64,000 bases of DNA from Bradyrhizobium genosp. SA-3 (lineage in GTDB: Bacteria; Pseudomonadota; Alphaproteobacteria; Rhizobiales; Xanthobacteraceae): NCBI RefSeq assembly GCF_004212635.1, contig NZ_PSRT01000001.1, positions 62,001 through 126,000 of the forward strand. Reading direction: 5' to 3'. A model generated the notes under the pieces. It was given only the letters and a program-made list of their open reading frames with translations. It did no database searches and was not told where the DNA came from. A program made the translations under genes and the position numbers. Positions 27,169 through 35,623 of this stretch are shown in pieces (positions within the stretch are counted from its first letter, which is position 1; every line of letters starts with the position of its first letter).

Positions 27169-28095
27169 CTACTCCCATTCAATTTCCGAAAATGCTGCGG
27201 TTGCGTTGCGGGCATTGTAGTCCTCGAACAACTCCCAGCGCGGCCGTTCCGACGCGGCAGCCTTGTCGGCGGCGGTTCGGATCGGTTCGCCCTTCTTGTT
27301 CAGAGCGCGGACGTCGGACAGCAGCGTCGACAGATAGCGTCGCTCATCGGTCAGTGCGGCAGGCCAGTCGCTCACGGGGCCGTGACCGGGAACGACGCGC
27401 AGCGCCGGAATAGCCTCCAATCCCTTCAGCGTGTCGAGCCAGCCGCGGATGCTGCCGTCCATGACCGGAATGTGGCGGAGAAAGACAAGGTCGCCCGCGA
27501 ACAGGGTTTTGCTCGTCTCGTCGAACACGGTCAAATCAGCGTCGCTGTGCCCGGCCGGCCAGGCGCGCAAGATCAGTCGGCGCGACCCGAGATCGAGGGT
27601 CGTCATGTCCGAAACGAGCAGGGTAGGGGCAATGATCTTCACGGGATCGATCAGCTCACTGCCCATGATGCGGCGGAAATTGTCGAGATAGAAAGGCCCG
27701 CGCGCCGCGAGCGCCTGCGGAAGCTTGCTATGGCCGACGAAGGTGGTGTTTCCGGCGGCGAAGGCCGCATTGCCGAAAATATGATCGGGATGACCGTGGG
27801 TGTTGATGACGTAGCGGATCGGCTTGGGCGTCGTCGCCCGCACGGCGGCCAGCAGTGCCTCGCCTTCGCGTAGGCTCCCGCCGGTATCGATCACAGCCAC
27901 CGCATCATCGCCCACGATGAAGCCGACATTGGCGATGTCGCCCTCGTTCGCGCGGGTCATCAGGGCGATGGTCCCGGAGTGTACGAAGATTCCCGGCGCG
28001 ACTTCGCTCACAGGCAATTCGGATGCCCCGGCGCGTGCTAGCGTGGCGATCCCCAGCAGGGACAAGGCTGCGATCATTGAAGCGATGAAAGACAC
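27169..28095 (-). CDS. Quinoprotein relay system metallo-beta-lactamase-fold hydrolase
   Basis: The 308-residue exported protein has the MBL-fold metal motif THGHPDH in [17 protein letters not shown]. It also has a later His in [14 protein letters not shown], the Asp-containing FAGDLVF segment, and [13 protein letters not shown] near the C-terminus, so all main zinc ligands are present. It is a fit to the quinoprotein relay system zinc hydrolase family, found with SoxYZ-like carriers beside PQQ dehydrogenases. The substrate is unknown. Divergent from the XoxJ-like gene at 28225. Confidence 0.85.
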   Translation of the reverse strand: MSFIASMIAALSLLGIATLARAGASELPVSEVAPGIFVHSGTIALMTRANEGDIANVGFIVGDDAVAVIDTGGSLREGEALLAAVRATTPKPIRYVINTHGHPDHIFGNAAFAAGNTTFVGHSKLPQALAARGPFYLDNFRRIMGSELIDPVKIIAPTLLVSDMTTLDLGSRRLILRAWPAGHSDADLTVFDETSKTLFAGDLVFLRHIPVMDGSIRGWLDTLKGLEAIPALRVVPGHGPVSDWPAALTDERRYLSTLLSDVRALNKKGEPIRTAADKAAASERPRWELFEDYNARNATAAFSEIEWE

Positions 28096-28224
28096 TTTTC
28101 CGCCTCAGTTCAGAGGGTTTGCGCGCATTGCGCTGCAACAAAGCAAAGCCAACACCAAGCTGGCAAAACTTGGCGCGTCATGCGTTGCATGGATAACATT
28201 CAAACAAAACGAGGAGGAAGCGCG

Positions 28225-29109
28225 ATGACGGAGGCCGGACGACATCGTCGCTGGTTGTTTTCACTGTGGATCCTGATGGCATCCTGCGCGTTTGGCGATG
28301 CTGCGATCGCGCAGACCAACGACACCGGCGACCTCTCCTTCGAATTGGTGGACCCGAAGGTGCTGCGCGTCTGCGCCGATCCGCGCAATCTGCCATTCTC
28401 CAACGAGAAGGGCGAGGGGTTCGAGAACAAGCTCGCCGAGTTCTTGGCGGACAAGCTCCAGAAGAAGCTCGACTACGTCTTCTTCCCGCAGGCCACCGGC
28501 TTCGTGCGCATGACGCTGGGTGCGCATCGCTGCGACGTCATCATGGGCTTCCCGCAGGGCGACGACCTCGTGCAGGGCACCAATCCCTATTACCGCACGA
28601 CTTATGCGCTGGTCGCCAAGGCCGGCAGCGGACTCGAGGACGTCGATACGCTGGAGGACGCCCGCCTGAAAGGCAAGCATGTCGGCATCGTCGCCGGCAC
28701 GCCGCCGGCGACCAACATGGCGATCGCCGGTCTGATGGGCGATGCAAAGCCTTATCCGCTCATGATCGACACCCGCTTCGACAATTCGGCTCAGGCGATG
28801 ATCGACGATCTCGCCGCCGGCAAGATCGACGCCGGCGTGCTGTGGGGCCCGATGGCCGGCTACTATGCGAAGAAGATAGGCTCTTCGCTCCACGTTACGC
28901 CACTGGTGAAGGAAACCACCGGGCCGAAGCTGGTCTATCGCATCGGCATGGGCGTGCGTCCGGCCGACCAGAACTGGAAGCGGCAGCTGAACAAGCTGAT
29001 CCAGGAGAACCAGGGCGAGATCAACAAGATCCTACTCGACTTCGGCGTCCCGCTGCTCGACGAGAGCGACCGGCCGCTCGGCGCGGAGACGGTCAAGAAG
29101 ACGCCATGA
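28225..29109 (+). CDS. Quinoprotein dehydrogenase-associated solute-binding protein (XoxJ-like)
   Basis: The 294-residue periplasmic protein has a signal peptide ending DAAIAQ. It has the characteristic opening KVLRVCADPRNLPFSNEKGEGFENKLAEFLA and the later DVIMGFPQGDDLVQGTNPYYRTTYALVAK segment of the MoxJ/XoxJ-related family. These proteins are thought to activate or chaperone the dehydrogenase rather than import solutes. GAGGAGGAA precedes the ATG at 28225. Its stop overlaps the ATG of the CxxCW gene by four bases. Confidence 0.88.
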   Translation: MTEAGRHRRWLFSLWILMASCAFGDAAIAQTNDTGDLSFELVDPKVLRVCADPRNLPFSNEKGEGFENKLAEFLADKLQKKLDYVFFPQATGFVRMTLGAHRCDVIMGFPQGDDLVQGTNPYYRTTYALVAKAGSGLEDVDTLEDARLKGKHVGIVAGTPPATNMAIAGLMGDAKPYPLMIDTRFDNSAQAMIDDLAAGKIDAGVLWGPMAGYYAKKIGSSLHVTPLVKETTGPKLVYRIGMGVRPADQNWKRQLNKLIQENQGEINKILLDFGVPLLDESDRPLGAETVKKTP

Positions 29110-29663
29110 AACGGCATCTTGCCGTTGCGCTGCTCGCCGCTGTTCTGGCAGGGCCGGCATTGGCGCAGCAGCAGGAGCCGTTCGAGCCCGAGGGATATCG
29201 CACCGACAATTACCGCGCGCCGGTGCCAGCGACGCTTGTGGGCGCGCGTGTGCTGACGACGGCGGAAGCGGAGGCGATCTGGCGCGCGAGGAGCGGTGCG
29301 TTCATCGACGTGATGCCGCGGCCGCCGAAGCCGAAGAACCTTCCCGCAGGCACCGTCTGGCGCGATGCGCCGCGCAAGAACATTCCGGGCAGCCTGTGGC
29401 TGCCGGACACGGGCTACGGCGCGTTGCCGCCCGCCATGGACGCCTATCTGCAGCGCGGCCTCGCGCTTGCCTCGCGCGGCGACAAGGCCGCGCTGCTCGT
29501 GATCTATTGCCTTGCCGATTGCTGGATGTCCTGGAACGCCGCCAAGCGCGCGCTGGCGTACGGCTACTCCAACATCGCCTGGTACCCTGACGGCACCGAC
29601 GGCTGGGAGGACGCAAAACTCCCGACCGAGGAAGCGCAGCCCGAGCCGCGGCCGGAGCAGTAA
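29106..29663 (+). CDS. PQQ-dependent catabolism-associated CxxCW protein (rhodanese-like)
   Basis: The 185-residue exported protein has a signal peptide ending GPALAQ. A rhodanese-like fold includes WRARSGAFIDVMPRPPKPKNLP and the family motif CLADCW at about residues 138-143 (IYCLADCWMSWNAAKRALAYGY). The CxxCW motif is the defining mark of the family that accompanies PQQ alcohol oxidation. Its exact reaction, perhaps thiol or disulfide handling, is not known. Translationally coupled to the XoxJ-like gene. Confidence 0.9.
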   Translation: MKRHLAVALLAAVLAGPALAQQQEPFEPEGYRTDNYRAPVPATLVGARVLTTAEAEAIWRARSGAFIDVMPRPPKPKNLPAGTVWRDAPRKNIPGSLWLPDTGYGALPPAMDAYLQRGLALASRGDKAALLVIYCLADCWMSWNAAKRALAYGYSNIAWYPDGTDGWEDAKLPTEEAQPEPRPEQ

Positions 29664-29760
29664 CGATTGGGCGCAGGTACGCTCCCTCGCCACGCTCGCG
29701 GGGAGAAGGTTGGGGGGCTCCGCTATCACGCGGTTAGCAATAGATACACAGCTCCCTCCT

Positions 29761-29887
29761 CGTCATTGCGAGCCAACGGGTCCGCGCGAAGCGCGGCCCG
29801 ATGACAGGCTCCGCGAAGCAATCCAGAATCTTTCCGCGGAACTCTGGATTGCTTCGCTTCGCTCGCAATGACGGTCTCGCAATGACG
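29761..29887. repeat. Palindromic repeat (CGTCATTGCGAG type)
   Basis: CGTCATTGCGAG (29761-29772) is mirrored by CTCGCAATGACG at 29862-29873, and a second right-end copy lies at 29876-29887. The inside carries a GCAATCCAGA..TCTGGATTGC hairpin. This is an interspersed bradyrhizobial repeat with a duplicated right end. Confidence 0.75.
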
Positions 29888-29900
29888 GTCTGGACCAGTG

Positions 29901-30206
29901 CTACGGCTTCTGCTTCTCCAACTTCGTCAGCGTGCCGGTGCCGTTCGTCTCGGTCGCTGTATAACTCACCCTGTCGCCGGCATGGACGGCGTCCAGCATT
30001 GCAGCGTCCTTCGCCTTGTACTCCTGGAGCGCACCGGCGCTGCCTGAGCTGGCGCCGACCGTGCCTTTCTGCGTCTGCTGGATCGAGATCGTGCCATTGA
30101 GCCGATCGATCCGCGTGATCATTCCGGTCATGTCGTCGGCAAAGGCGCTGGATGCGAGCATGGTGATGACCGCAGCGCCGGCGAAGATGAATTTCATTGT
30201 TCCCAT
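29901..30206 (-). CDS. Small exported protein, DUF1344/CusF-like
   Basis: The 101-residue product has a signal peptide ending SSAFAD, followed by a single small beta-barrel-like domain (DMTGMITRIDRLNGTISIQQ, VHAGDRVSYTATETNGTGTLTKLEKQ). This resembles rhizobial DUF1344 or CusF-type copper-binding proteins. GGAGG stands five bases before the ATG at 30206. Whether it binds a metal is unproven; no conserved Met/His metal cluster is obvious. Confidence 0.6.
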   Translation of the reverse strand: MGTMKFIFAGAAVITMLASSAFADDMTGMITRIDRLNGTISIQQTQKGTVGASSGSAGALQEYKAKDAAMLDAVHAGDRVSYTATETNGTGTLTKLEKQKP

Positions 30207-30355
30207 CGAGGCCTCCGGATGTCCTGGATTGGATGTCTTGGATTGACTTCGACAAGACATCCTAGAGCGATTTGGTTCCGCCAGTTAGCGCGGCGAAAGG
30301 TTAACGATCGCGCTGATATCACGGGAACTTTGGTGAGCCGTCAGCGCGGTTGACG

Positions 30356-30967
30356 CTATTCCATTTCCTGCTGGATCACGCGCCCGAGCGCGAACATGCG
30401 CTGGTCGATCGTGGTCGGAACCTCGCAGACGAATCGCACCACTTTGTGACGATCCTCGAAAATGCGGGTCTTCCAGATCAGTTCGTTGCTGAGCGCCTCG
30501 ACCTTGGCATCGTCGCGCGGCGTTGCGCCCTGGAGCGACTGGAGCGCCAGCGTCTCCTCGCGGATCTTGTCGGCGGCCTCGCGCTGCTTGCGGCTGACGC
30601 GTTCGAGCCCATTCATCACCTGGGAGCGTTGGGCGTTGAGCGTGTCGAACAGGCCGGCGAACAGCAGTTTGGCATTCGCCGTCTTGTCGGACGCGGCGGA
30701 GGCGGCCAGAAACTCCTTCACCGACTTCTCGGCCTCGTCGAGCGGCGTCTTGCGCGCCGACAGCTTTGCGACCAGCGCGCTGATCTTGGCATCGTCCTTC
30801 CATTTGTTCTGGACGTCGTCGAGCGGCGGGCCGGCCCAGACGGCCGCCAGCGAAATCTCCGGCACCTTGGCCTGGGTGCAGGGCCAGTCCGGGTAGCGCG
30901 GATCGACCGCGCGCGCGGCCGTGCTCGACAGCGCAATTGCCATGGCAGCCAGGACCAGAACCTTCAT
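30356..30967 (-). CDS. Secreted helical protein in the Ped/Lut-like ABC operon
   Basis: The 203-residue protein has a signal peptide ending AARAVD, then a short motif RYPDWPCTQAKVPEISLAAVWAGPP and a long charged, helix-rich body. Two Cys are present in the mature part (WPC and RFVCEVP). I do not recognise a domain of known activity. It overlaps the ABC permease gene by four bases, so it is the last gene of that operon and probably serves the same system, perhaps as a periplasmic helper. Confidence 0.75.
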   Translation of the reverse strand: MKVLVLAAMAIALSSTAARAVDPRYPDWPCTQAKVPEISLAAVWAGPPLDDVQNKWKDDAKISALVAKLSARKTPLDEAEKSVKEFLAASAASDKTANAKLLFAGLFDTLNAQRSQVMNGLERVSRKQREAADKIREETLALQSLQGATPRDDAKVEALSNELIWKTRIFEDRHKVVRFVCEVPTTIDQRMFALGRVIQQEME

Positions 30968-31812
30968 CCTTCGCCTCCCGCAGGCCCGCGTCGCGCCAGC
31001 CCGCGCGACGGATCATAGGCGAAAATCGCACCGATCATGAAGACGATTGTGCAGATCGCGACCACCGCCAGCGAGACCCAGTTGATCTGTCCATACAGCG
31101 CAAATCGTATCAGCTCGACCGCATGAGTGAACGGATTGGCCTCGCAGAGATAATACAGGTAAGGGCTGCCCTCCTGCACCCGCCAGAGCGGATAAAGCGC
31201 GGAGGAGGCGAAGAACATCGGGAAAATAACAAAATTCATCACGCCGGCGAAATTTTCCAGCTGCTTGATGCCAGAGGAAATCAGCATGCCGAGCGAGCCC
31301 AGCATCAGCCCGGACAGGATCAGCGCCGGCAGCACGGTGAGATAGCCCGATGGGGGCGGGGTGATGTCCCAGAACCAGGCGATCAAGAGGAATGCATAGA
31401 CCTGGAGCAGCGACACCGCTGTGCCCGCGAGCAGCTTGCAGAACAGCAGGAACCCGCGTGGCAGCGGGCTGACCAGCAGCGTGCGCATATTGCCCATCTC
31501 GCGGTCATAGACCATCGAGAGCGAGGACTGCATGCCGTTGAAGAGCTGGATCATCGCCATCAGTCCGGGCGCGATATAGACCTCATAGAGGATGTAGGTC
31601 TCGTAGGGCGGGATGATGGAGATGCCGAGCACCTGGCGGAAGCCGGCGGCGAAGATGAACAGCCACACCAAAGGCCGCACCAGAGCCGAGACGAAGCGCT
31701 CGCGCTGATGCAGGAAGCGCAGCCCCTCGCGCCAGACGATGCCGGTGAGGCAGGTCATGTACTCGGCGAACGAGAAGCCGCGCGGCGCTTCGCGCGTGGT
31801 GATGCTGCTCAT
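30964..31812 (-). CDS. pedC: ABC-2 type permease of the PQQ-alcohol system (PedC-like)
   Basis: The 282-residue membrane protein has about six hydrophobic spans with an ABC-2 layout (FAAGFRQVLGISIIPPYETYILY, MGNMRTLLVSPLPRGFLLFCKLL, GMLISSGIKQLENFAGVMNFVIFPMFFASSALYPLW). This is the export-like permease found with PQQ alcohol dehydrogenases. Related systems in Pseudomonas putida (PedA1A2BC) and Methylobacterium (Lut) are needed for growth with low lanthanide. It overlaps the ATPase gene upstream and the secreted protein gene downstream by four bases each. Confidence 0.85.
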   Translation of the reverse strand: MSSITTREAPRGFSFAEYMTCLTGIVWREGLRFLHQRERFVSALVRPLVWLFIFAAGFRQVLGISIIPPYETYILYEVYIAPGLMAMIQLFNGMQSSLSMVYDREMGNMRTLLVSPLPRGFLLFCKLLAGTAVSLLQVYAFLLIAWFWDITPPPSGYLTVLPALILSGLMLGSLGMLISSGIKQLENFAGVMNFVIFPMFFASSALYPLWRVQEGSPYLYYLCEANPFTHAVELIRFALYGQINWVSLAVVAICTIVFMIGAIFAYDPSRGLARRGPAGGEG

Positions 31813-32614
31813 GCGCCGCCTCCCGGCATGGTTTGCACGCCGGTCAGGCGCATGAAGGCGGTGTTGACGTCCTGCGCGCCAGCTTCTGTGACGACGCGGC
31901 TCATCGGGCCCTGCGCCAGCACCTTGCCCTGGTGCAGCACCACAAGATCGTCATCGGGCATGATCTCGTCGAACAAGTGCGTGGCCCAGAGCACGCCAAT
32001 GCCTTGCTCGGTCACGAGCTGGCGGACATGGCCGATGATGTCGGCGCGCGCCTTGACATCGAGGCGACGGTCGGCTCGTCCAACAACAGCAGCCGCGGCC
32101 GGTGCAATAGCGCCCGTGCGATCTCGAGCCGCCGCATCTGCCCGCCCGAGAGATCGCGCACCTTGCTGCCGGCGCGCTCTTCGAGCCCGATACGCCCGAG
32201 CAGCTCGGCGCTACGTGCAGCCGCCTCGCGCCGGCTGATGCCGTGCAGCGCGGCGTGATAGAGCAGGTTCTGCGTCAGCGAGAGGTCGAGATCGAGCGTG
32301 CGCGGCTGGAACACGACACCGAGCAGCCGCAGCGCCTCGCCGGGGCTCTTGCTGATGTCGTGACCGAAGATGCCGATGCGCCCGGCCCGGATGCCGAACA
32401 GGCGCGTGATGAGCGAGAACAGCGTGCTCTTGCCGGCGCCGTTGAGGCCGAGCAGCGCCGTGAAGCTCGCCGGCTGCACGTTGAAGGAGACGTCGGTCAG
32501 CGCCCGCCGCGGCCCGTAAGAATGGCTGACGCCATCAATCGACAGCGCCGGCACCGCGGCCGCTTCCGGCCTCGGTGTCTCGCGCGGCTCAGCGGTGGGG
32601 GCAGGGCTGGTCAT
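31809..32614 (-). pseudogene. pedB: ABC ATPase of the PQQ-alcohol system (PedB-like), interrupted by a frameshift
   Basis: Two overlapping frames together make a complete ABC ATPase. The first (32614 down to about 32065) has Walker A GLNGAGKST, Q-loop VFQPRTLDLDL, signature LSGGQMRRLEIARAL and Walker B LLLLDEP, then loses frame straight after PTV. The second frame continues as ...TEQGIGVLWATHLFDEI (switch His) to the stop at 31809. Restoring one G near 32064-32065 on the shown strand would give the expected PTVGLD. This means a one-base deletion or a sequencing error. If real, the ATPase is lost and the whole four-gene transporter would fail. Confidence 0.85.
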
Positions 32615-33579
32615 GGCGCGATCGCGACGCCCCAGGGCAGTTCGCCCACCTGAATGGTCTTGATCACTTTTTGCGCGGCGACGTCGATGACGGACACATC
32701 GTTCGACACGCCGTTGGTGGTGAGCAGGTATTTTTCATCCGGCGTGAACGCCATGTGCCAGACCCGCTGCCCGACCAGCAGATATTTCGTCACCTTGCGC
32801 GTGGCGACGTCGACCACGGCGATGCGGTTGGCCGGACCGAGCGCGATGAAGGCGGTCTTGTCGTCCTTAGTCATGCCGATGCCGACCGGCTGGATCGCCT
32901 CTTTCCGCAGGCCCGGGATCTCGAAAGTGACCTTGCCAATCACCTCGTGCTTCCCGGGATCGATGATCGAGACGGTGCCGCCAATCTCCGAAGACACCCA
33001 CAGTTCCGAACTGTCATGCTTGAACTCGGCAAAGCGCGGCCGCGCATCGACCAGCACGTTGGCAACGATCTGGCGCGAGGATGTGTCGATGAAATGCGCC
33101 ATGTTGGTCGTCTCGGACGTGTTGATCAGCGTCTTGCCGTCGGGGCTGATGGTCATGCCCTCGGGCTCGACGCCGACCTGGATGTCGCTAAGCCGGGCGC
33201 GCTTCTCGAGGTCGATCACGGTCACCGTGTTGTCGTTCTCGTTGGCGACGTAGAGGACCTTTCCGGCGGCATCCTGGGCAAACAATTCCGGGTCGGGGCC
33301 GGAGGGCAGGCTGTCCACCACGCTTTGCGTCTTGGCGTCGATCACTTGGATGGTGTCGTCGTCGCCGACCGCGACCATCACGAACTTGCCGTCGCGGGTG
33401 AAATCGATGCCGCGCGGACGCTGGCCGACCTTGATGGTCTTGGTCACGGTCCAGCTGTCGGTATCGATCACCGACACCGTGTTGCTCTTCTCGTTCGAGA
33501 CATAGGCGATGAACGCATGCGCGGGCGCTGTGACAAGCGCTAGAGCCACAAGCAACGCAGCCCCCAGCATGCGTGACAT
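32611..33579 (-). CDS. PQQ-catabolism-associated YVTN beta-propeller protein
   Basis: The 322-residue periplasmic protein has a signal peptide ending APAHAF and about seven YVTN-type repeats, for example AYVSNEKSNTVSVIDTDSW, LYVANENDNTVTVIDLEKR and NGVSNDVSVIDVAAQKV. It is the beta-propeller family member of PQQ alcohol loci, part of the Ped/Lut-type ABC system. It overlaps the ATPase start by four bases. I start at the ATG at 33579; the open frame runs on upstream through a repeat. Confidence 0.87.
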   Translation of the reverse strand: MSRMLGAALLVALALVTAPAHAFIAYVSNEKSNTVSVIDTDSWTVTKTIKVGQRPRGIDFTRDGKFVMVAVGDDDTIQVIDAKTQSVVDSLPSGPDPELFAQDAAGKVLYVANENDNTVTVIDLEKRARLSDIQVGVEPEGMTISPDGKTLINTSETTNMAHFIDTSSRQIVANVLVDARPRFAEFKHDSSELWVSSEIGGTVSIIDPGKHEVIGKVTFEIPGLRKEAIQPVGIGMTKDDKTAFIALGPANRIAVVDVATRKVTKYLLVGQRVWHMAFTPDEKYLLTTNGVSNDVSVIDVAAQKVIKTIQVGELPWGVAIAP

Positions 33580-33600
33580 CTGTCCGCGGGCTGGCTTCAC

Positions 33601-33726
33601 CTCCCCCGCTTGCGGGGGAGGTCGTATCGCATCGTGAGATGCGATACGGGAGAGGGCTCGCTCCGCTTGGGGAGTCTTCTTCGTGGCGACACCCTCTCCC
33701 CAACCCTCCCCCGCAAGCGGGGGAGG
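33601..33726. repeat. Palindromic repeat block between the propeller and binding-protein genes
   Basis: CTCCCCCGCttGCGGGGGAG (33601-33620), an inner GTATCGCATC/GATGCGATAC hairpin, and a right CTCCCCCGCaaGCGGGGGAG (to 33726) form a composite repeat. The same architecture recurs at 48.5 and 50.0 kb. It splits two genes of one functional operon. Confidence 0.75.
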
Positions 33727-33772
33727 GGGCGCAGCGTCGTCGCGGTGGCAGCTCCAACTCATCTCACAGTGC

Positions 33773-34954
33773 TCATTTCAGCTTGCATTTGCTCTCCGGA
33801 CGGTCGTAGCCGAGCGTGTCGAGCTCGGAGACTTGGTGCAGGAAACCCTCTTGCGGCGACACCGACACCACCATGCGGCCGTCGACCAGCAGGATCGGCT
33901 GGCGAAGCTGGAGATTCCAGTCGCGCAAGGTGAGCCGCGTGCCCTTGAAGGCGGCGACCGAGAAATCCGGGCCCTTGATGAAGTCGGCGACCTTCTTGAC
34001 GTCGCCGGAATTGGTGCGCGAGGTGGCTTCGCCGATCATGCGCACCGCGGTCCAGGCCTGCATGTCGAGCGCGGTCATGCGCCGCGAATTCAGCTTGACG
34101 AAGCGGTTCTGCATCTGGATCGCGCCCCACTGGTCCTGCGCGGCGTCCCAGCTGCGCGGCACAAGTCCGGCCGAGCCCGCGACGGGGCGCGGATCCCAGG
34201 TGCGATAGGGCAGATAGGCGCCGAATACCTCGCTCTCGTCGGCGACGACGAGCACGTCATACGCCGGGGCCTGCTGCGTGAACACCGGCATCTGGCGCTG
34301 GATCAGCGTCACGCCGGAGTCAGTCCGGCGCGCGCCGCCTTTGTCCTCGAAGGTGCGCTCTTGCACGATCTTGGCGCCGAACCGCGTTGCGGTGCGCCGG
34401 AGCGCATCGGCGAACAGCTTGTCCTCGTCATGCGAGCCGACCACGAGCAGCCAGCGTTTCCACTGCTTCCACACCAGATATTGCCCGAGCGCATCCGCCA
34501 GCATCGCGCGCGTCGGGGCGGTGTGGATGACATTGGCGCGGCAATCGGTCTCGCGCAGCCGCTCGTCGATTGCGCCGACGTTGAACAGCAGCGTGCCGCG
34601 ATCGCGCAGGGCATCCGAGACTTTCAGCAGCGCATCGGCCGGCAGGTCGGCGATGACGAAGCCGTTCTTCTCGGCGAGCGTGGTCGCGGCCTGGACCGGA
34701 TCCTCACCTTCCTTGATGCGGCGCTCCTCCAGCGTAAAGCGCTGGCCCAGGAATTTTCCGGTGGTGTTGTTGTCCTCGATGGCGAGACGAGCGCCGGCGA
34801 TGCCGTCATTCTCCGCGGGTTGCTCGACCAGCGACAGCGTCGATCTGGTGCCGGCGACGCCGAGATAGCCGACGCCGATCGCGACAGGGTCCGCCGCGAG
34901 CGCGCTCGTTGCGGCAACACCCAAGCCGATCAGGCCGACCAACCATCGGATCAT
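33773..34954 (-). CDS. ABC substrate-binding protein of the PQQ-alcohol system (PedA1/LutA-like)
   Basis: The 393-residue periplasmic protein has a signal peptide ending TSALAAD, then a Leu/Ile/Val-binding-protein-like fold (VAIGVGYLGVAG, ENDGIAGARLAIEDNNTTGKFLGQRF, DALGQYLVWKQWKRWLLVVGSHDEDKLFADAL). It ends in ESKCKLK. This is the binding protein specific to PQQ alcohol dehydrogenase ABC systems. GGAGGAAAC precedes the ATG at 34954. Its ligand could be a lanthanide complex, based on homologous systems. Confidence 0.85.
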   Translation of the reverse strand: MIRWLVGLIGLGVAATSALAADPVAIGVGYLGVAGTRSTLSLVEQPAENDGIAGARLAIEDNNTTGKFLGQRFTLEERRIKEGEDPVQAATTLAEKNGFVIADLPADALLKVSDALRDRGTLLFNVGAIDERLRETDCRANVIHTAPTRAMLADALGQYLVWKQWKRWLLVVGSHDEDKLFADALRRTATRFGAKIVQERTFEDKGGARRTDSGVTLIQRQMPVFTQQAPAYDVLVVADESEVFGAYLPYRTWDPRPVAGSAGLVPRSWDAAQDQWGAIQMQNRFVKLNSRRMTALDMQAWTAVRMIGEATSRTNSGDVKKVADFIKGPDFSVAAFKGTRLTLRDWNLQLRQPILLVDGRMVVSVSPQEGFLHQVSELDTLGYDRPESKCKLK

Positions 34955-35061
34955 GTTTCCTCCGGACGATCTCTCCGGCTTGACCGCCGTTGGAGAATTG
35001 TCTCTGCTAAAGCATGACCAATTTGTCAGGGCATGCAACCCCGCATTTCGTCCTCGCGCGC

Positions 35062-35586
35062 ATGGGGACTGGAATCACGATCGTGCGAGCGCTGATATGT
35101 CTGGCCGCTTTGCTATTGACCGGATCGGTCGCGCTCGCCGACCCGCCGAAACTGGCGGTGTTCGATTTCGAGCTGATCGACACCAGCCTGCCTGGCGAAT
35201 TCTACGGCTCGAGGCCCGAGCTGGCGCGACTGGAGCGCATCAGCGAGCAGCTGCGCAAGGAGCTGGCTGATTCAGGCAGGTTCCAGGTGCTCGACATCGC
35301 CCCAATCAGGGATGCCGCCCGTCACGCGAACTTACAGGCTTGCGGCGGCTGCGACCTCAAGCTCGCCGGGCAGCTCGGCGCCGATTTGGAGATCACCGGC
35401 CTTGTGCAGAAAGTCTCGAACCTGATCATCAACCTGAACATCTATCTGCGCGACGTGAAGACCGGCACCATGATCACGGTCGCCAGCGCCGACATGCGCG
35501 GCAACAGCGATGAATCCTGGACGCGCACGATGAGCTATCTGATCCGCAACCGCTTGCTGGCCCCGAATTACGGCAAGCCGGAGTAG
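35062..35586 (+). CDS. Exported DUF2380/DUF3280-like protein
   Basis: The 174-residue protein has a signal peptide ending GSVALAD. A single domain opens PPKLAVFDFELIDTSLPGEFYG and contains ACGGCDLKLAGQLGADLEITGLVQKVSNLIINLNIYLRD, typical of the DUF2380/DUF3280 group found beside PQQ alcohol genes. The function is unknown. The Cys-Gly-Gly-Cys may be redox-active. It is divergent from the binding-protein gene at 34954. The start is uncertain: 35014 is also possible but lacks a ribosome-binding site and would lengthen the signal sequence. Confidence 0.78.
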   Translation: MGTGITIVRALICLAALLLTGSVALADPPKLAVFDFELIDTSLPGEFYGSRPELARLERISEQLRKELADSGRFQVLDIAPIRDAARHANLQACGGCDLKLAGQLGADLEITGLVQKVSNLIINLNIYLRDVKTGTMITVASADMRGNSDESWTRTMSYLIRNRLLAPNYGKPE

Positions 35587-35590
35587 GGCG

Positions 35591-35618
35591 CTTACCCTCC
35601 CCCTCCAGGGAGGGTAAG
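35591..35618. terminator. Bidirectional terminator between convergent genes
   Basis: CTTACCCTCCC (35591-35601) pairs perfectly with GGGAGGGTAAG (35608-35618). The hairpin lies in the 37-base gap between the convergent DUF protein and S-formylglutathione hydrolase genes. Confidence 0.65.
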
Positions 35619-35623
35619 AGAGC

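Noticed and set aside
26213..29887. CRISPR-like repeats
   Set aside because: The repeats here are isolated palindromes, not evenly spaced direct repeats with unique spacers; no cas gene is present.
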